Shown: piece after piece, positions 1 through 13,500 of the stretch | How positions within the stretch are numbered: the stretch's first letter is position 1 | Layout: every line of letters starts with the position of its first letter | From: Brachypodius melanocephalos | Taxonomy: Eukaryota > Chordata > Aves > Passeriformes > Pycnonotidae | Assembly (NCBI GenBank): GCA_013398615.1 | Contig: VZSR01002395.1 | Coordinates: forward strand, 4,808,345-4,872,344 | DNA length: 64,000 bases | Direction of reading: 5' to 3' | Made by a program: the position numbers and the translations under genes | Notes under the pieces: model-generated | The model's input: the letters and a program-made list of their open reading frames with translations, nothing else | What the model was told of the DNA's origin: nothing | Database searches by the model: none

Positions 1-190
1 CCACCCTCCCAGGGAACAATTCCCTCCCAATATTCCATCTAAACCTGCCCTTCTGCAACTCACAGCCATTCCCTGTGTCCTGTCATTCCATCCTTTATCC
101 CTCCCCAGCTCTCCTGGAGCCCCTTTAGGCACTGGAAGGTGCTCTAAGGTCTCACCAGAGACTTTTCCAGGCTGAACAACCCCAGAAACT
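1..190 (-). mobile_element. CR1 LINE fragment
   Basis: It matches the reverse complement of the avian CR1 3' region: CCTCCCAGGGAACAATTCC, then the CTGGAGCCCCTTTAGGCACT segment and the AGGCTGAACAACCCCAG segment. It is truncated by the window start. Confidence 0.85.
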
Positions 191-3100
191 TGAGGCATGT
201 GGGATGAATACAACTAAAAAGAGAAAAAAAAGCCAAAAAATATCAAGCAAACACCTGGAAAAGAGAAGCGAAGGGTTCCTTGGAAGTGTGTTTTCATTAC
301 TGAGAACACACAGAGAGGATTTCACACTGCCTCGATTCATTTGAGGGGGAGACAGTTATATTTGGGGTTTTTAAGGGAACATAACACAGCACACATATAT
401 AACCCTGTTGTGCCTTTCACAGCATCTGAAGGGCAAAGACCTTGTGAAATGAAGAGAAATCTGAAGCAATCACACCACAGCAATGACCTTGGACTCTGCT
501 CTTTCTTTGTTTGGGGTTTTCTAGCGTTTTCTCTAATAAGTCTAACAGTGTCTAAATGAAACGTTTAAAATTTTATGGTATTAATGGGAAAAAAAAAAAA
601 CAAACTAGGCACTGGAAGCCTTCTGCCACCTAGCAAAGGCTCAGAATTTTAACAGGGATTTTAATTAGGTCTCATTACCTGAAGGAAGGCGCTGGGTGAG
701 GTTTCTGCTCTCTGAAATCCTGACTCCTGAGAGCCCATGGGGGAAGCAGAGTGCAAAGGGGCTGAGCTGAGATGTGGAACTGCCAGTGCTGCCTCCCAAA
801 ACCAGAATTTGTCCTGGAGTGAAATCCTGAAATGGGATGCACGGAGGAGTTTGGGTGGTTTGATTTTTCTGTCACTTCTGCAGTGGAACAAACCCGTGCC
901 TAGCACAGTGTTATATTTAGCTCAAAAACAATGCAGAGCGCAGCCTTTGGGTCCTCCACAACAGAAAATCTGTAATTTAATTCCAAAGGCTGCACTTGCC
1001 AGAGCTGCAGTGAGCTGAAACCATTCCAGCAAGCAGAGCTAATCCTGTGAAAAACATGGAATATAAAAATAGCAGCCCTTCAGATGGAGGGAGAGTCAGT
1101 GCAGAGAGAAGAGGCCACTGCTCTACAGGCACTTTATTGCAACACCCCTTGTAGGGCAGTGGCTTCATTTCTGCATCAACACCAGCACAAATTGATCAAA
1201 TCTAGAGGTCTGATGAACCAAAACATATTCTGTATGAAACACACCGAGAACAGGAGGGGTTGGATAGAGATCAGAAAATCCACAGTTCACCTGACTGCCC
1301 AAAAGCTCATTTAGATGAGCCTAAACGTGATTTGTGAATTTTATTTTATTTTATTTTGGGTTTTTGGGTTTGGGCTTGGGTTTTTTGTTGTTGTTGTTGT
1401 TTTTTATCCACCAAACAGATCTGAAACCCCTTTGTGGACACTGGTCTTTAGCTGAAAACATCACCACCATCCTCTGGTGCCTCTTTACCCATCTTAGCTT
1501 TCTAGGTGGATTTCCTGAGACTGTAAAGGCAAGAAAAAGAAAAGGCACATAATAGTCACTCAAATATCAAAGAAAAAAATAGTCTGTCCTAAACTCCAGG
1601 ATTTTTCCTTGCACTGGAATCTGTCCTAACTGTAAACACAGAGTTACAAGTCACAGTTGTTAAATTTTGTTGTTTATATTTTGCATGTATAAGGATTCCA
1701 TAATTCCTGCACCCTTGGAGTTTGTCACTCAATCCATCAATAAAGGGATTCATTTGGCAGTATAAACTGTATTTAGCTGCCTTACCTCCCCTGAACTGGG
1801 TTATTTATTTATTTTAAAATAAACCCTCCTTGGTACAAGGCTGTGACCTCTTCAGTGCTGTGCTGAGCTCTTCAGGAGAAGAATTGGACCGAGAGTTCCA
1901 CGGGTGCTTCCATCCTTGGGAACAAAATAAAAACATAATAAATTGGAGAAGGCTGCAGTACCTTCAAAATTAGCTGTGCTCCAAGTGAGGGAAGATGGAG
2001 ATGACCCCAGGAGCCCTTCTGAATTAAAGAATTGGAGTTCAGAGAAACAGAAATAATGAAATTATTCTGTTTAACAGAATAACAAATAAAACAACTTCGT
2101 TTACTAACTAAAGAGCGAGCTCAAATATAAGACATAAATAATTGCATCAAGTGAAATTCTATTATTCTGAGAAGCAGCTACAAAATTATGTGCTCTTTGA
2201 AGTACAAAATTGAGCTTTACTACATGAAACAACTCCATTTCTCATGTAGGCCACAAATCATATTCCTAAGTACCTAAGACAGGTGATAAAAAATTGGATT
2301 CCCACTCACAGGAAAACTTGCTCCCTTTTTTTCCACAGCAGCAGGAAAAAGAGCCAGGAATTCCAACAGTGCTTGTTTCAAAATGCTTTGTTTAAGCACA
2401 TATTTAAAGCCTATTTATGGGTAAGATGGCCATGGCCTCGTTCAGCAAAGGTCATTGTGGGTACAAACCTCTGCTTGCAATGGCATTAACACAATTCCAG
2501 AAAATTTGGGGGTTATTCCCACGCCTGAGCACACAGCTGCAGGAAAAATCATCCAGGAAAAAAAAATGCTCTGGGATATTTTTCAATCCTCTCAAGCTCA
2601 ATGCTCCCCTGACAGCCAAGAAAATAACCTGAACCCTTCAAGTTACTGTCTTCCCCCTGGTTCTCTGAATATTTTATAAGAATCCCATAACAAAATAGGA
2701 AATATCCGTGCATAAAGAATTGTGGTATTGATTTAGTTCCCGTAGTTATAAAATATAAACCAGGTACCAAAGAACAACCGTTCCCAACCTTTCAGTTGTT
2801 CTATTTTGTATTCCATTTCATGTTCACAGCCTGATACAACATTTATTTATGTTATTGGCAGCAATCTTTGCTGTATCCTGGGAGTTCATTATGGGAGTTT
2901 TCAGGATACCAGCTATAAAAACTTTTCTCCCGGATTCATAAGTCACTAACAAAATGGCAGTGATGAGCTGAATGATGATTTGTACATGTTCTGAATGTCC
3001 AGAAAGTTTCATTTATTGGTTTTGTACGAGGAGCAACCAGCATACAGGTAAAGTACCTCACGGGCTTAGACTGGGGATGTTTGATGTAGTTTTGCTGCTT

Positions 3101-5782
3101 TTAAAAAGGAAAAGTTTTCCAAGTACTAAACCAGCACGTAAATACAATAAAAACAAAACCAAACCTCAGCCCTCAGCATCCCTTTCCAAGGGATTTTCTT
3201 GTGGGTCCAGCAAAGCTGGATTTTGCCTGGGTGCTGAGTGCTCCTAGCCAAGGCTTCTCAGGACTGCTTGAGCCACAAAAAGCAAGTTTAATTGGAAAGC
3301 TCTTTGTGCAGCTCACTAAATGTTTGTGGAAGGCTCCCAGAGCCCAGGTCCTGCCTCCTAATCGTGTCCATACAGCTTTGCAGTATTCCTCTATTCACAG
3401 CAGGCATATTTGTCTACCCATAATGGGAAAAAATGCAAAAGGAAAAGTCCTGTGTGATTAGACCTGTGCTTTAAAAACTGCCAAAATAAGTGTAGTTGCC
3501 AGGATGTTCATTACCATGGATCCTGTTAACGAGCAGCACCCACCTCGCCGTGAAATTTTTCACTAAAGCCGCTGAAAATGCACCAAGGTAGAGAAAGAAG
3601 GGAAAGGGGGAAACTGTGGAATTCTGAGGGCAGCACAGGAATGGCCCTCAGGAGGGTCAGTGACTCACTGCCCTCTCCCCTCTTCCTGAGAGTATCAGGA
3701 AATTTAAAATGCCCCAAACACTGGGTCGTGTTTGACACAGGACGAGCTGAGGACGCTGCATTACTGCAGGCTGGCACTGGGATAAAACCAAAATTAAGGA
3801 CAGAAAAAGAGCAAAGCTGGGCCATTCAGAGCATGAATGGATCACATTTTCCATGGCCAAAGCAATGCTTAACTCCAGTTTCGTGCTACTACGAGCACAA
3901 AGAGCATAAACCGGCAGCTTTTTAACAAATAAAAATAACAACAATATTAAACTCTCAATTTGTCATGCTGTTGTGGCGTGCACCAGAGCCGGGGAACAAG
4001 ATGAATGTTCAATCATATTTCAGCACAACTGGAGACAGCTGATGGAAATTGAGGATCTGATCCAGCAGACAAAAGAGAAAGTGGCAGATTCTGATTTTCT
4101 TTGTGGAAGTTAACATCTCACTTTGGCTCCTGCGTCCCTCTTAAACAAGGAGAGATGGAAGAGCACGTCAAGTCTATTAAGCTTTTGTGCAGAGAAACAT
4201 TGCAATCCGAAACGTCTGCGCCCTCAATTGCTGAAAATGTCAGAAAACTGTCAGGTTTTATGGCTGCTGAAAAACAAAACAATAATAATAGAGCTTCTGC
4301 AAGATCTGATTTCCATCTGACATGCTGATAAGGCAGGCTGAGCAGAAATGAGACCAGCCTGGAAATGACACGGGAACAGCACGTTCTGCCACTCACTGAG
4401 CTTGGCAACAACCCACAGCCCTCCTCAGAGTTATTAAGCTGATGATTTAATTAATAGAACCAAAATCCATCCCAAGCCATCCTTTTGAGACAGTCCTGTC
4501 CAGTTTGTTTCACTTATGCAGGTGTTCTTCAGAGGCCCAAAATGACATTGTGAGTCACAGAACACATCTTGCCTCGTGTTTCCTTAAGCACACTCTGCTA
4601 ATTGCTTAAATGAGAAGGACTAAAACCCTTTCAGAGAGGTCTTCTCCCCTCCTGATTTTCATTTTAAGGGGTAAATTAAAAGTCAATATTCGCATCCAGC
4701 AGCACAACAAACATTTTGCTGCGTGCACAGCTTGGAAAGGCTGTCAGTGGGCTGCAGCACACAGGATTTGCCTTTCAGATGAGGATTTTGTGGTTGTTGG
4801 AATATATCCTTTAAATAGAGTTAGAAAGACTGCTTCAATTATTTGTCAGTCATGATTAGCCCCGACACAACTATGCAATCAACAAGTTAACAAGTTCAGC
4901 ATATTCGGGGCTGCATTATAACCAGAACTGCCTAAGCAATTTAAGTCATGCCGTGCCTGAGCACCTTCATTAAAGGTGAAACAGTCAAATGTTCATTTTT
5001 GTCTGTTATAGGCTCTGTTTAACCGTGTTCAGCTACAAACCCAGCCGTGGTGCTTCTAATATCAGCAGAAATACGTTCACGTTCAGTTAAAGGCACTAGT
5101 CTCCATGGGGAAGCAACTGAGGGTGGAAAAAGTGGTTTTATACTAATCTGAAGCCGTGGCCGAGGTTATAACAGTCCATTAAATCAATTTGGTGCCTCTT
5201 TGTCAAGAAAGATCCGAAGCCAGGAGCCTCCTCTGAAGGGCAGCCAGAGCATCAGGCTTTGTGTGAATTCTGTCACTTGAGCTGAGTGCTTTGGTCACTG
5301 TACAATGACAAAAAGTGAATTACTGAAGGGACCCAACCTCTTATCTGTAACTATGTAACAATTTCAGCTAGAAATTAAATGAGAAAATAATAAGAGAGCA
5401 TGGAGAGCACAGAGAAATCAGACTAAATCAGTCTTCCCAAGGAGTTATTAAGCAAAGAGGTAAGGTCAGGTGAGCTGTTGCTGACCAGAACAATAGCAGG
5501 GAACTCTAAAAACCACATAACAGCAGAGCTCGAGGCTGGTGCCAACACAAAGGAAGCATTATGTGCTAATAAATTGTCAGGGCAAGCAATTATATCATGT
5601 CACAGGGAGAAGTGATTACAACGAGCCCTGAGATTTCAGGGCTCTTGAATTCCCTGATAAGAGCCAAGCAGAGTTCCACAAGCAGTGAGTGGGTGTCCTG
5701 TACCGCCAGTGATCCAGCAGAAACACCAACGCTGGGCTGCCTTGGAGCCCACAAACTGCAAACGCAGATCCTGATGGGCTGG
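191..5782. other. Non-coding intergenic block
   Basis: No supported gene. All open frames are short and unrelated to any family I recognise. The sequence is mostly unique. The stretch at about 4820-5180 is AT-rich, repeat-free and contains homeobox-like ATTA motifs. Confidence 0.6.
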
Positions 5783-6312
5783 TGATGCCTTCAGTTTGAG
5801 CTGTCATGTTTTTCAGATTCTGTGCTGCCTACAGGTGTAGCTCTGAGTCTCACACTAAGGGCTGGTGAGCTCTCTTCACAGAGCAGGGACACAAAACAAA
5901 TCCTTTTCCAAATGGAGACCAAGGACAACTTTCAGCCCCAAAAGCACAACCAAGGGTGGCTGGAGGGAGGAACGAGAAGGATGGGACTGCACAACCTGGA
6001 GCTGAAATGGGACAATTCAACCCGAAATGGGTGCAAATGGACCAAAACTTATAAAAATGCGAGATCTCATGACCAGTCAGCCATTTTGTGACTGTGGTCA
6101 CATGGCTGTGGTCATGTGAGCATGGTCACGTGACTGTGGTCACATGACTGTGGCCAGCCATTTTGTCACCATTCTTAGTCCCCCTTGGGTGCAGCCCTGG
6201 CCAGGCTCTTGTCCTGCCCAAAGTGTACCCTAAAAGCCTTTCAATAAATCCCTGCTTTATTCTCCGGCTCTGTCCAACCTCTGTTTTAGGTCAGCCTTCC
6301 CAAGGCATCACC
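5783..6312 (+). mobile_element. LTR-like repeat, copy 1 (3'-truncated)
   Basis: It shares long stretches with the minus-strand copy at 9905-10545: the ACACAAAACAAATCC segment, GGACAACTTTCAGCCC, CACAACCTGGAGCTG, and a block around AATAAATCCCTGCTTTATTC that holds an AATAAA signal at 6243-6248. A TATA-like ACTTATAAAA lies near 6050. These features suggest a long terminal repeat of an avian endogenous retrovirus; no internal viral genes are present. Similarity ends at 6312, so this copy lacks the last part of the element. Tandem GTCACATGAC-like units at about 6088-6160 are expanded here. Confidence 0.7.
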
Positions 6313-6397
6313 ATGCTGAGATCATCAGGCTGGATTTGGAGCCTGTGTGCCCAAGGGCAGGTTGGGGGTTTCTGGAAGACAAGATGCTCAGCCATTC

Positions 6398-6470
6398 TAA
6401 AATCATAAAAGCTCAGAATGGTCTGGTTGGAAGGGCCCTTGAAGCCCATCCAGCTCCAGCCCCTGTCATA
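6398..6470 (-). mobile_element. CR1 3' end fragment
   Basis: AATCATAAAAGCTCAGAATG followed by GGTTGGAAGGGCCCTTGAAG is the reverse complement of a CR1 terminus. Confidence 0.7.
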
Positions 6471-9400
6471 CACAGAAGTTGGTCCCATCCACATTAAAGG
6501 GAGGCGATTTCCCTTGTTCAGTTGTTGTCCTGGTCAGCCTAAGCACAGCTCTGATCATGGGAATCCCCAGCACACCATGGTGCTCCCTCTCCCAAGGCAT
6601 CCGTCACCACCAGGAACAACTGAGCGCTGCAGAAGTTTCAGCTTGAGATCCCTTGGGGTCACCCCCGTCACAAGCATTACTAAGGTTTATATACCTGCCA
6701 TTAAAGTGCTCTTTGAGCCTGCAAAGCAAATCTCAAAATGACACCCAGGGGTTCCACATTTAATGTTTCACAGAATGAGTTTGCTCAGTCTGTGGGTACG
6801 ATGATATTTTCACACTGCTGGACACAGAGACCAGCAAAAACTGATGAGCACTGCAGTGCTCTGTCTGCTGGCACTGCCAGGAGCAGCCTGATGCAGTCCC
6901 CAAACTCTGCCTTTCTGCAAATTTTCTATTTTTTTGTCCCTATCACCTTTCTTGCTGCCCCTGCAGAAGCAGACACAAATACAATATTTAGTCCTGCACT
7001 TTTCCAACAGTGCATTGCTACAGAAATAGAATAAAGCTCCCCTACCCAACAAAACAAAAGGCCTTAAAACTGAACAAGACTTCTCAGGTAGTTTTGAGAG
7101 CTGAGGGCAGCATCTTCCACACCTGTGTAGGAGCACCAAGTGACCCCTGGAGCCCTCTGGCCCCTTGTGTGAAAGCTCAGCGCCTCGAAGGGGAGGAAAA
7201 TCCACCTTCCTTCCAAGGGCTGCCCTTGGCCAGGGGAAATCATGGACAACACAGCCCTCAACAGCTTCACCTGGCCACGGACACAGAGGGGATGAGCTGA
7301 GAATTCCTGCACACCCACACATCTTGGAGCACTTTGGAAAACACATTTTTAGTGGCAGATCGACGGGGAGAATGGAAGCTGCCGGCAGCAAGAGCTTTAC
7401 GTGCCCTAAAAACAAGAAATGCATTAGCATCTTTATTACAAATGTAATTGGGTGGGTTTTTTTAATTTGTGATTGGGGAAAGGGTCACCAGTTAAAATAC
7501 ACCACTGTAAAATTTGCAATTTAAATTTCATTTCACGCTGGAATGTAGAAACAGTTTACATAAATAGTATCCATTAATCATTAAAAAGAAAGGTTAGATG
7601 TAAATTAGGCTGCTATTATTTTTTTCCTGTGATTATTTATGGGTTGGTGATGAAATTTGTTTTCACAAGGAAGAAGAATTAAGGCTCTTTTTGAAAGCAA
7701 AATCGCATTCCTACAGAAAGTATAAACTTCAAGAAAGGAAAACAATATTTATTGCTTTGACCCCCAAGGGCAAGTGCAAAAACACAGAGTTTATTCTTGT
7801 TTACCTTTGAGGCAGCAGCCTTTCCCTTCATTCAGTGTAGCACCTTCTGTGTTATTTCTGCCCAGATTGTTTCCAGCAATCCATTTTTTATACACCACTT
7901 TCAATTTTGGGGGAGGAAATAAAAATACAAAAGCAAGGATCCAGAGGGTGGAGAGGCTCCTTCACCAGCTGGTGTAGAGTGACTTAATGAATCTGTGAGA
8001 GCAGGGAGAAAAATAACAAGCATTTTACCCCAGACTTTTTATAAGGTATCCAGCTCCAGAAATAGGGACAATCCCTGTTTTTTTAATGCAAATCCCTAAG
8101 AACAAATCTTTGTGCTCTTTAGAAGAGTACTCCCCGTCAGTGAAGACATGGGACACTCTGCATCCTGGGATTCTGTGAAAATATTTAGGGGTTTTGTTAT
8201 TTCTGAGGAAGAGAACCCACTGTTACACAATTTATTCTACTGTTTTAGGAAAACTTTAGGGCAGTTTAAACTATTTCATCTCAACATTCTTGTTGCACAA
8301 CTGATGGATCAATAAAAAGTATAAAAAGTTTCCTTGGCTGAAAGAGGAATCTTATCTGCTCCTGATGGGGAAGAACTTGAGATTTTGTTATGATTGTGTG
8401 TTTATTCTTTTTGTGATTTTGTTACAATTATGTTTATATTCTTTAATAGTAACTTACCTTCCCTTTTTACAAACTATGGAGATCTCCAACAGATGTTGTC
8501 AGCTGCATTTCCAGGCTTTGGGGGAAAAAATCTCTCTTCAAGTCTGTGCTACATGTTTTTGCTTTGGTTTACACCAAAATTAAAACTTTAAACATATAAA
8601 CCTGTACATAAAGACACGTTAAAAATCATGATCTGTGATGGAGTCATGGTCCCATCCCAGTTCCTCACAGATGAACTTGACATTCCCCTGAATTAATCCC
8701 CACCAAAGAAAGAACTTTTCCAAACTTTCCGAAGAATTTTGAAATATAATTATAAGAAAGAAAAACTGATTGTGGAAGTAACTCTAACACTCCTTTACCC
8801 ATTCATTAATACCCACTCTGTGCTTTGGAGTCTTTAGTGGCACTTGTCTTTAGGTACTATTTGATTTCTTGTGGGGCCTTGGCCTGCAGCTGCAGCATCA
8901 TTTTATTTATGATGTACCGAGGAGAGCCTGCTAACACTTAAAAAACACCAGAAAAATAACGCTTGCTGAAATTAAATAATTGATTGTTCAAAAAACAGAA
9001 AGGGGGCTTTTTTTTTTTTTCTTTGCAATCTGATATCTTCAAGGTTGATACTTTATCAGTTCATGAGTGCTCATGGTAATGTTCTCAAGGTGCACTTCTG
9101 TCTCCTATTTGTAATGGATTACAATAACACTTTTTTCCCAAGCCCGGTGCACCAAACTATTCCTGTTTCCATCTCTATTATTACATTAATTGTCCTTGCT
9201 CTAATATGTGCTATTGTAGAAATAGTTCCAACCACGGAGCTTTGTGAAAGCGCCCTACAGACACTCCAGAGCACCCAGGGCTCTTTAGAGTGAAGCAATT
9301 TAAACACCAGCCTTTGCTTGGGGCTGCATTCAAAACCCTCAGTCAAGGCCTCACCAGAGGAACTTTTTGTTTCCTTTTTGTTATTTCACCTGAGGATGAA

Positions 9401-9904
9401 AACCAGCGAGAAGATAGAGAGGCTTGACAGCTTCTGTAATCTCATTGCAAATGCAGGCAGAAGGAGTGCTTCAGTTTTAATACATTATCGACTACACCAC
9501 TGGGCTGAACTTCTTTCCACGTGTTTTTCTCCCCTTCTCCCTTCATTTGAAGTGGAAAATGAGGTCACACCTTATCCCCTGCCGAATGGAAAAGCGCTAA
9601 TAACTTCCCCCATTTACACGGGGGAAGAGTGAATAATCTAACTCCAAATCTCAGCTGTCAGGACGAACAAGTTTCTGCTGCTCTCCCCGAAGGACAAGCG
9701 CCAGCCCTTGAACTCTGTGTGTGGCCTTCATTACGGAGCCTTGGCGTAGACCCAGGCGCTGCCTCCTCCAGACACCTCTTGAAAAATGGATGAGGGTCTG
9801 GAGAGCACAGCAGGGACCCTGGAGTCCTGGCCATTAGCATATTCATTAGGCATAATCAATAATTAATATGTCGCTTGGATGAAACATAAGGTTTAAGTTA
9901 TGCC
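6471..9904. other. Non-coding block between LTR copies
   Basis: No repeat family or gene is recognised. The 206-codon minus-strand frame at 6810-7430 lacks family resemblance and is probably chance. Confidence 0.6.
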
Positions 9905-10545
9905 TGTGCTAGGACTGGTCTGAAAGGACTCATGAGCACGGGGCCCAGTGTTTGTCATGAGCAATGACACCCAGGTGTGAGCAGGGCCAGGCTCCCCTTC
10001 CTTCACAGGGTTGATGGGTGACGCCTTGGGAGGGCTGAGCTGGAACAGAGGCTGGGCAGAGCCAGAGAATAAAGCAGGGATTTATTGAAAGGCTTTTAGG
10101 GTACACTTTGGGCAGGACAAGAGCCTGGTCAGGGCTGCACCCAAGGTGGACCCAAAATGGGCACAAAATGGCTGACCATGGTCATGTGACCATTGCCACA
10201 AAATGGCTGCCCATGGTCACAAAATGGCTGACTCACATTTCTATAAGTTTTATCTATTTGCATACTGGAGTTTAATTGTCCAATTCCAGCTCCAGGTTGT
10301 GAGGTCTCATCCTTCTTGTTTCTCTCTTCAGTCTGCTGTTTTTTGTGCTTTTGGGCTGAAAGTTGTCCTTGGTGTGCAGCAGGAAAAGGATTTGTTTTGT
10401 GTCCGTGCTGTGTGCAGAGCTGAGTGACCCTGACTGTGAGCTCAGAGCTGCACCCCTGGGTGCACAGAACATGAAAAACACGAAAGATAAAACTGAAGGC
10501 ATCATGAGGACATAGGACCCCCCCAAAGGGTGAGCCCTGCTGATG
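9905..10545 (-). mobile_element. LTR-like repeat, copy 2 (minus strand)
   Basis: This is the longer of the two copies, in inverse orientation. Read on the minus strand it begins near TGTGACCATC, passes the AAACTTATAG region, the AATAAA signal (plus-strand TTTATT at 10081-10086) and ends near CCTAGCACA. The TG...CA-type ends fit a solo LTR. No gag, pol or env remnants lie beside it. Confidence 0.7.
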
Positions 10546-13500
10546 GTCACACCTGCTGCACTTCCAGGTATTTAGAAAAAGAGAATCCCAAAAAAGGAAA
10601 AGAAAAGTATATTCTAAGCAGCCCCTCTTTTGTCCCTTGGAGCGCATTCCAATCATCCTTGAAAGACTTCACTGCTAAATTCTTTGACAGCAGAGCATGA
10701 AAGCACCATGAACCAACATCCAGCATATGGGGGTGGAAACTGTTCCTTTCAGAGTGCAAACTTGAACCTGCTTTATAGTTAAATACTAATAATACAAATC
10801 TATTACAGGTTTGTTTTTAAATGACCAATGTAACTGTCAGGTGGCAAGAGTTATAAACAGTTATTGGAACAAAAATATTCCCAAACCAACCATCCCCCTT
10901 CCAAGGAGATCATCTCCCCTCTTCCCACCAGGACAGGGTGCAGGTCCTTCCTTTCCTCTCTCCCTGCATAGCCATGAGCTGTCTAGTACCTAGAGGAGCA
11001 AAGTTTTTTTTAAAAAGTGCTTTTAATTCTTTTTCCATTCTCTTTTAAGTCATCACACCAGGAGGGGAGGGGTGGAGAACAGCACATTGCACGGTGTGGA
11101 AGGTTTTGTAGAATTGGCTGGACACCCCATTCTCCAATGGAACAGGGGAGGGAAGAGATGAGATAAAAATGTCATTGCAAGAATGAGAATTTCCTGCTCC
11201 TTATCGCTTGCTTCCTTTGTGTTTGTCTCCGTTTCAATCAGATTTAAGTCATGTTCCCTCGAATTCCCTAATGGTATTATTATCACTTCAGGCATATTAG
11301 AGGACTGTGACACTCACCACAACAGTGTAAACTATTTTTCAACAAATTCTGTTTAAAATGTGATATGGAATGTTAATGTATGAGATGGAGAACCCTACAG
11401 AAAGATTATGTAACACACTCAGGTGTTTCTTCTAAAAATCCATTTCCATTGAATTATTAGCTTTTCAAAATGAAATATTTCTGAAAGGTGATTTAATTTC
11501 CCCAAGAGCTATTGGCCTTTGCTTGAAATGAGCTATTGGGTTCTGTCTCTGATGATTAATTTGGGATGTGATGAATAACGTCAGATGCAGAAGTTGTGCT
11601 TTACACATATTAATGACATTCAAATTTAAGCATTTTTACCCATTTCACAAAAATGTTTTTATGTCTAGAAACTAAGAAGAAGACAAGTGAGTTATTTAAC
11701 AACATGATTTATGACAAAAATAAACAAATTAGGAGTCCAGTCCTGAAACTGCTAAACAAGGCTGGGCTGTACAATTCCTCTACACTAAACCCTTCACGCA
11801 GATAAACGTTTTATGCTTGGGTGTTATTCATCTTTTGCTTTTGGATTTTCATGCCCTTCATTTCTTATTAGCAAAATACTTTTAAAAGGCTAGGCTATAA
11901 CTCCAGTTATGACTCCAACCCGAATTGGTTGCAGCAATCTGGTAAATCATCACACGTGGCCAGAACCCCAGGCTGCATCCCAAATTGGTACCTCAACAAA
12001 CATCTTCAAATCAGGAAAATCATTAAGCCCAAAAATTCTTTCATTTTCATTTAGCTGGAACTGCCACGGTGAACACACAACTTTTACCACAACATGCTCG
12101 CTGCCAGGCCACAATTTTCTAATTAGATATGGAACATGAGAAGCTTTCCTTAAGAAAATTCAGACAAAAAGAACAATTCACTGACACAGTTTTCTGCTCC
12201 GTGGCTTCTCCAGCACAAATTCCTCCACCTCACTCTGTTGTTCTACCTAACACACAGGGAGTAAAAAGGAATTCATCACGAAATCACAGAATCAATAGGG
12301 TTGGAGAAGAAGACCTTTAAGATTATCATGTCCAAAGATCCAGCCAGCAGCCTCACTAGACCATGTCCTCGAGTCCATGTCTCTGTTGGAGGTGGACTTG
12401 TGGCTTTAATGCCTGAGTGGAGTCATTTTTATAACTGAATAGGGTTTCACATGCCCTGGAGAGCACAGAATCCATCCAGCCATTTCCTCCATATAACCAC
12501 AGCTCCTCCTTCAGCTCACAGAAATGTTTTTATAGACTGCTCACACTTTCAGTTCTCATCTAAAGACGTGGCCTAAGCTGCACCACCAGGAATTGGGGCT
12601 GCTCCAAAGCCAGGCAAGGAGGGAAGAGCTGGCAGGACCAGGGCAGTGAAGGCTGTGGTGCAGCACAGCTTTGAATATTCACAAGGCCTTTCCATAGCAT
12701 CCTTTCCTTTCCTTTGAGACTATTCTTTGATTTATCCTGATGGAAAGACAATGGCCCCTTCCAAACCCATTGACTTTTACATCAGCCATAATTTGAGATT
12801 GCCTCTCTGGGGATCACTCACCCTGGGGAGCAGGGAATTTCAGACAGAGACACTTTAATGTGCACTGGGATTGCACTCTTCCTGTTGCAAGGGGGATTTT
12901 AGAGCTGATTTCCATGTAGAGTGAAGATAAAAGCTTTGCAGTGTTGGTCAGCCTTTTTTTGGGGGGGTTATTCTTTTAATAAGTTGTTTTGGTTTGCACC
13001 ATTTCACACCGTGATATTTTTGGTTTGCTTCCTTGTCCTCTCTGCTGTTTGTCCTTGATTTTGGTTTACATTCATTTCAGCTGTATTTATTAGACATGCT
13101 TTTTAGACAAAGAGAAAATTGTGGCAGCTCATTTAGAAATATGGAACTATTAATGAACCTGAGGGTAAGTTTGTCTGAAGGCTCCTCTGCACTGAGCCCA
13201 CTCCTGTTGATTTAAATTCCCTTTCAGGGAAGTCCATGGCTAATCAGCTTAGAGCCCATACATTTGGCATTTGTATACCTACCCCTGGTATTAAGCTCTA
13301 CTCCTAGGCACCTGTAGATTATTTCTAATTATTTTATAATTACAGCCCTGGATGCAGAAGTGGAGCCTCCTTGGCTCTGTTACCGGGGGAAGGAGAGCTC
13401 TCCCTTGCAGTCACTTACACATGCAGAGCCATTCTGAGTCAATTGGTTTTATTATTACTGTGCTCTTCACACTCGTGTGCCTCAAATTGGACTGGAGCCA

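Noticed and set aside
6810..7430. 206-codon minus-strand ORF
   Set aside because: It has no recognisable domain and the opposite strand is open too. It lies in ordinary intergenic sequence.
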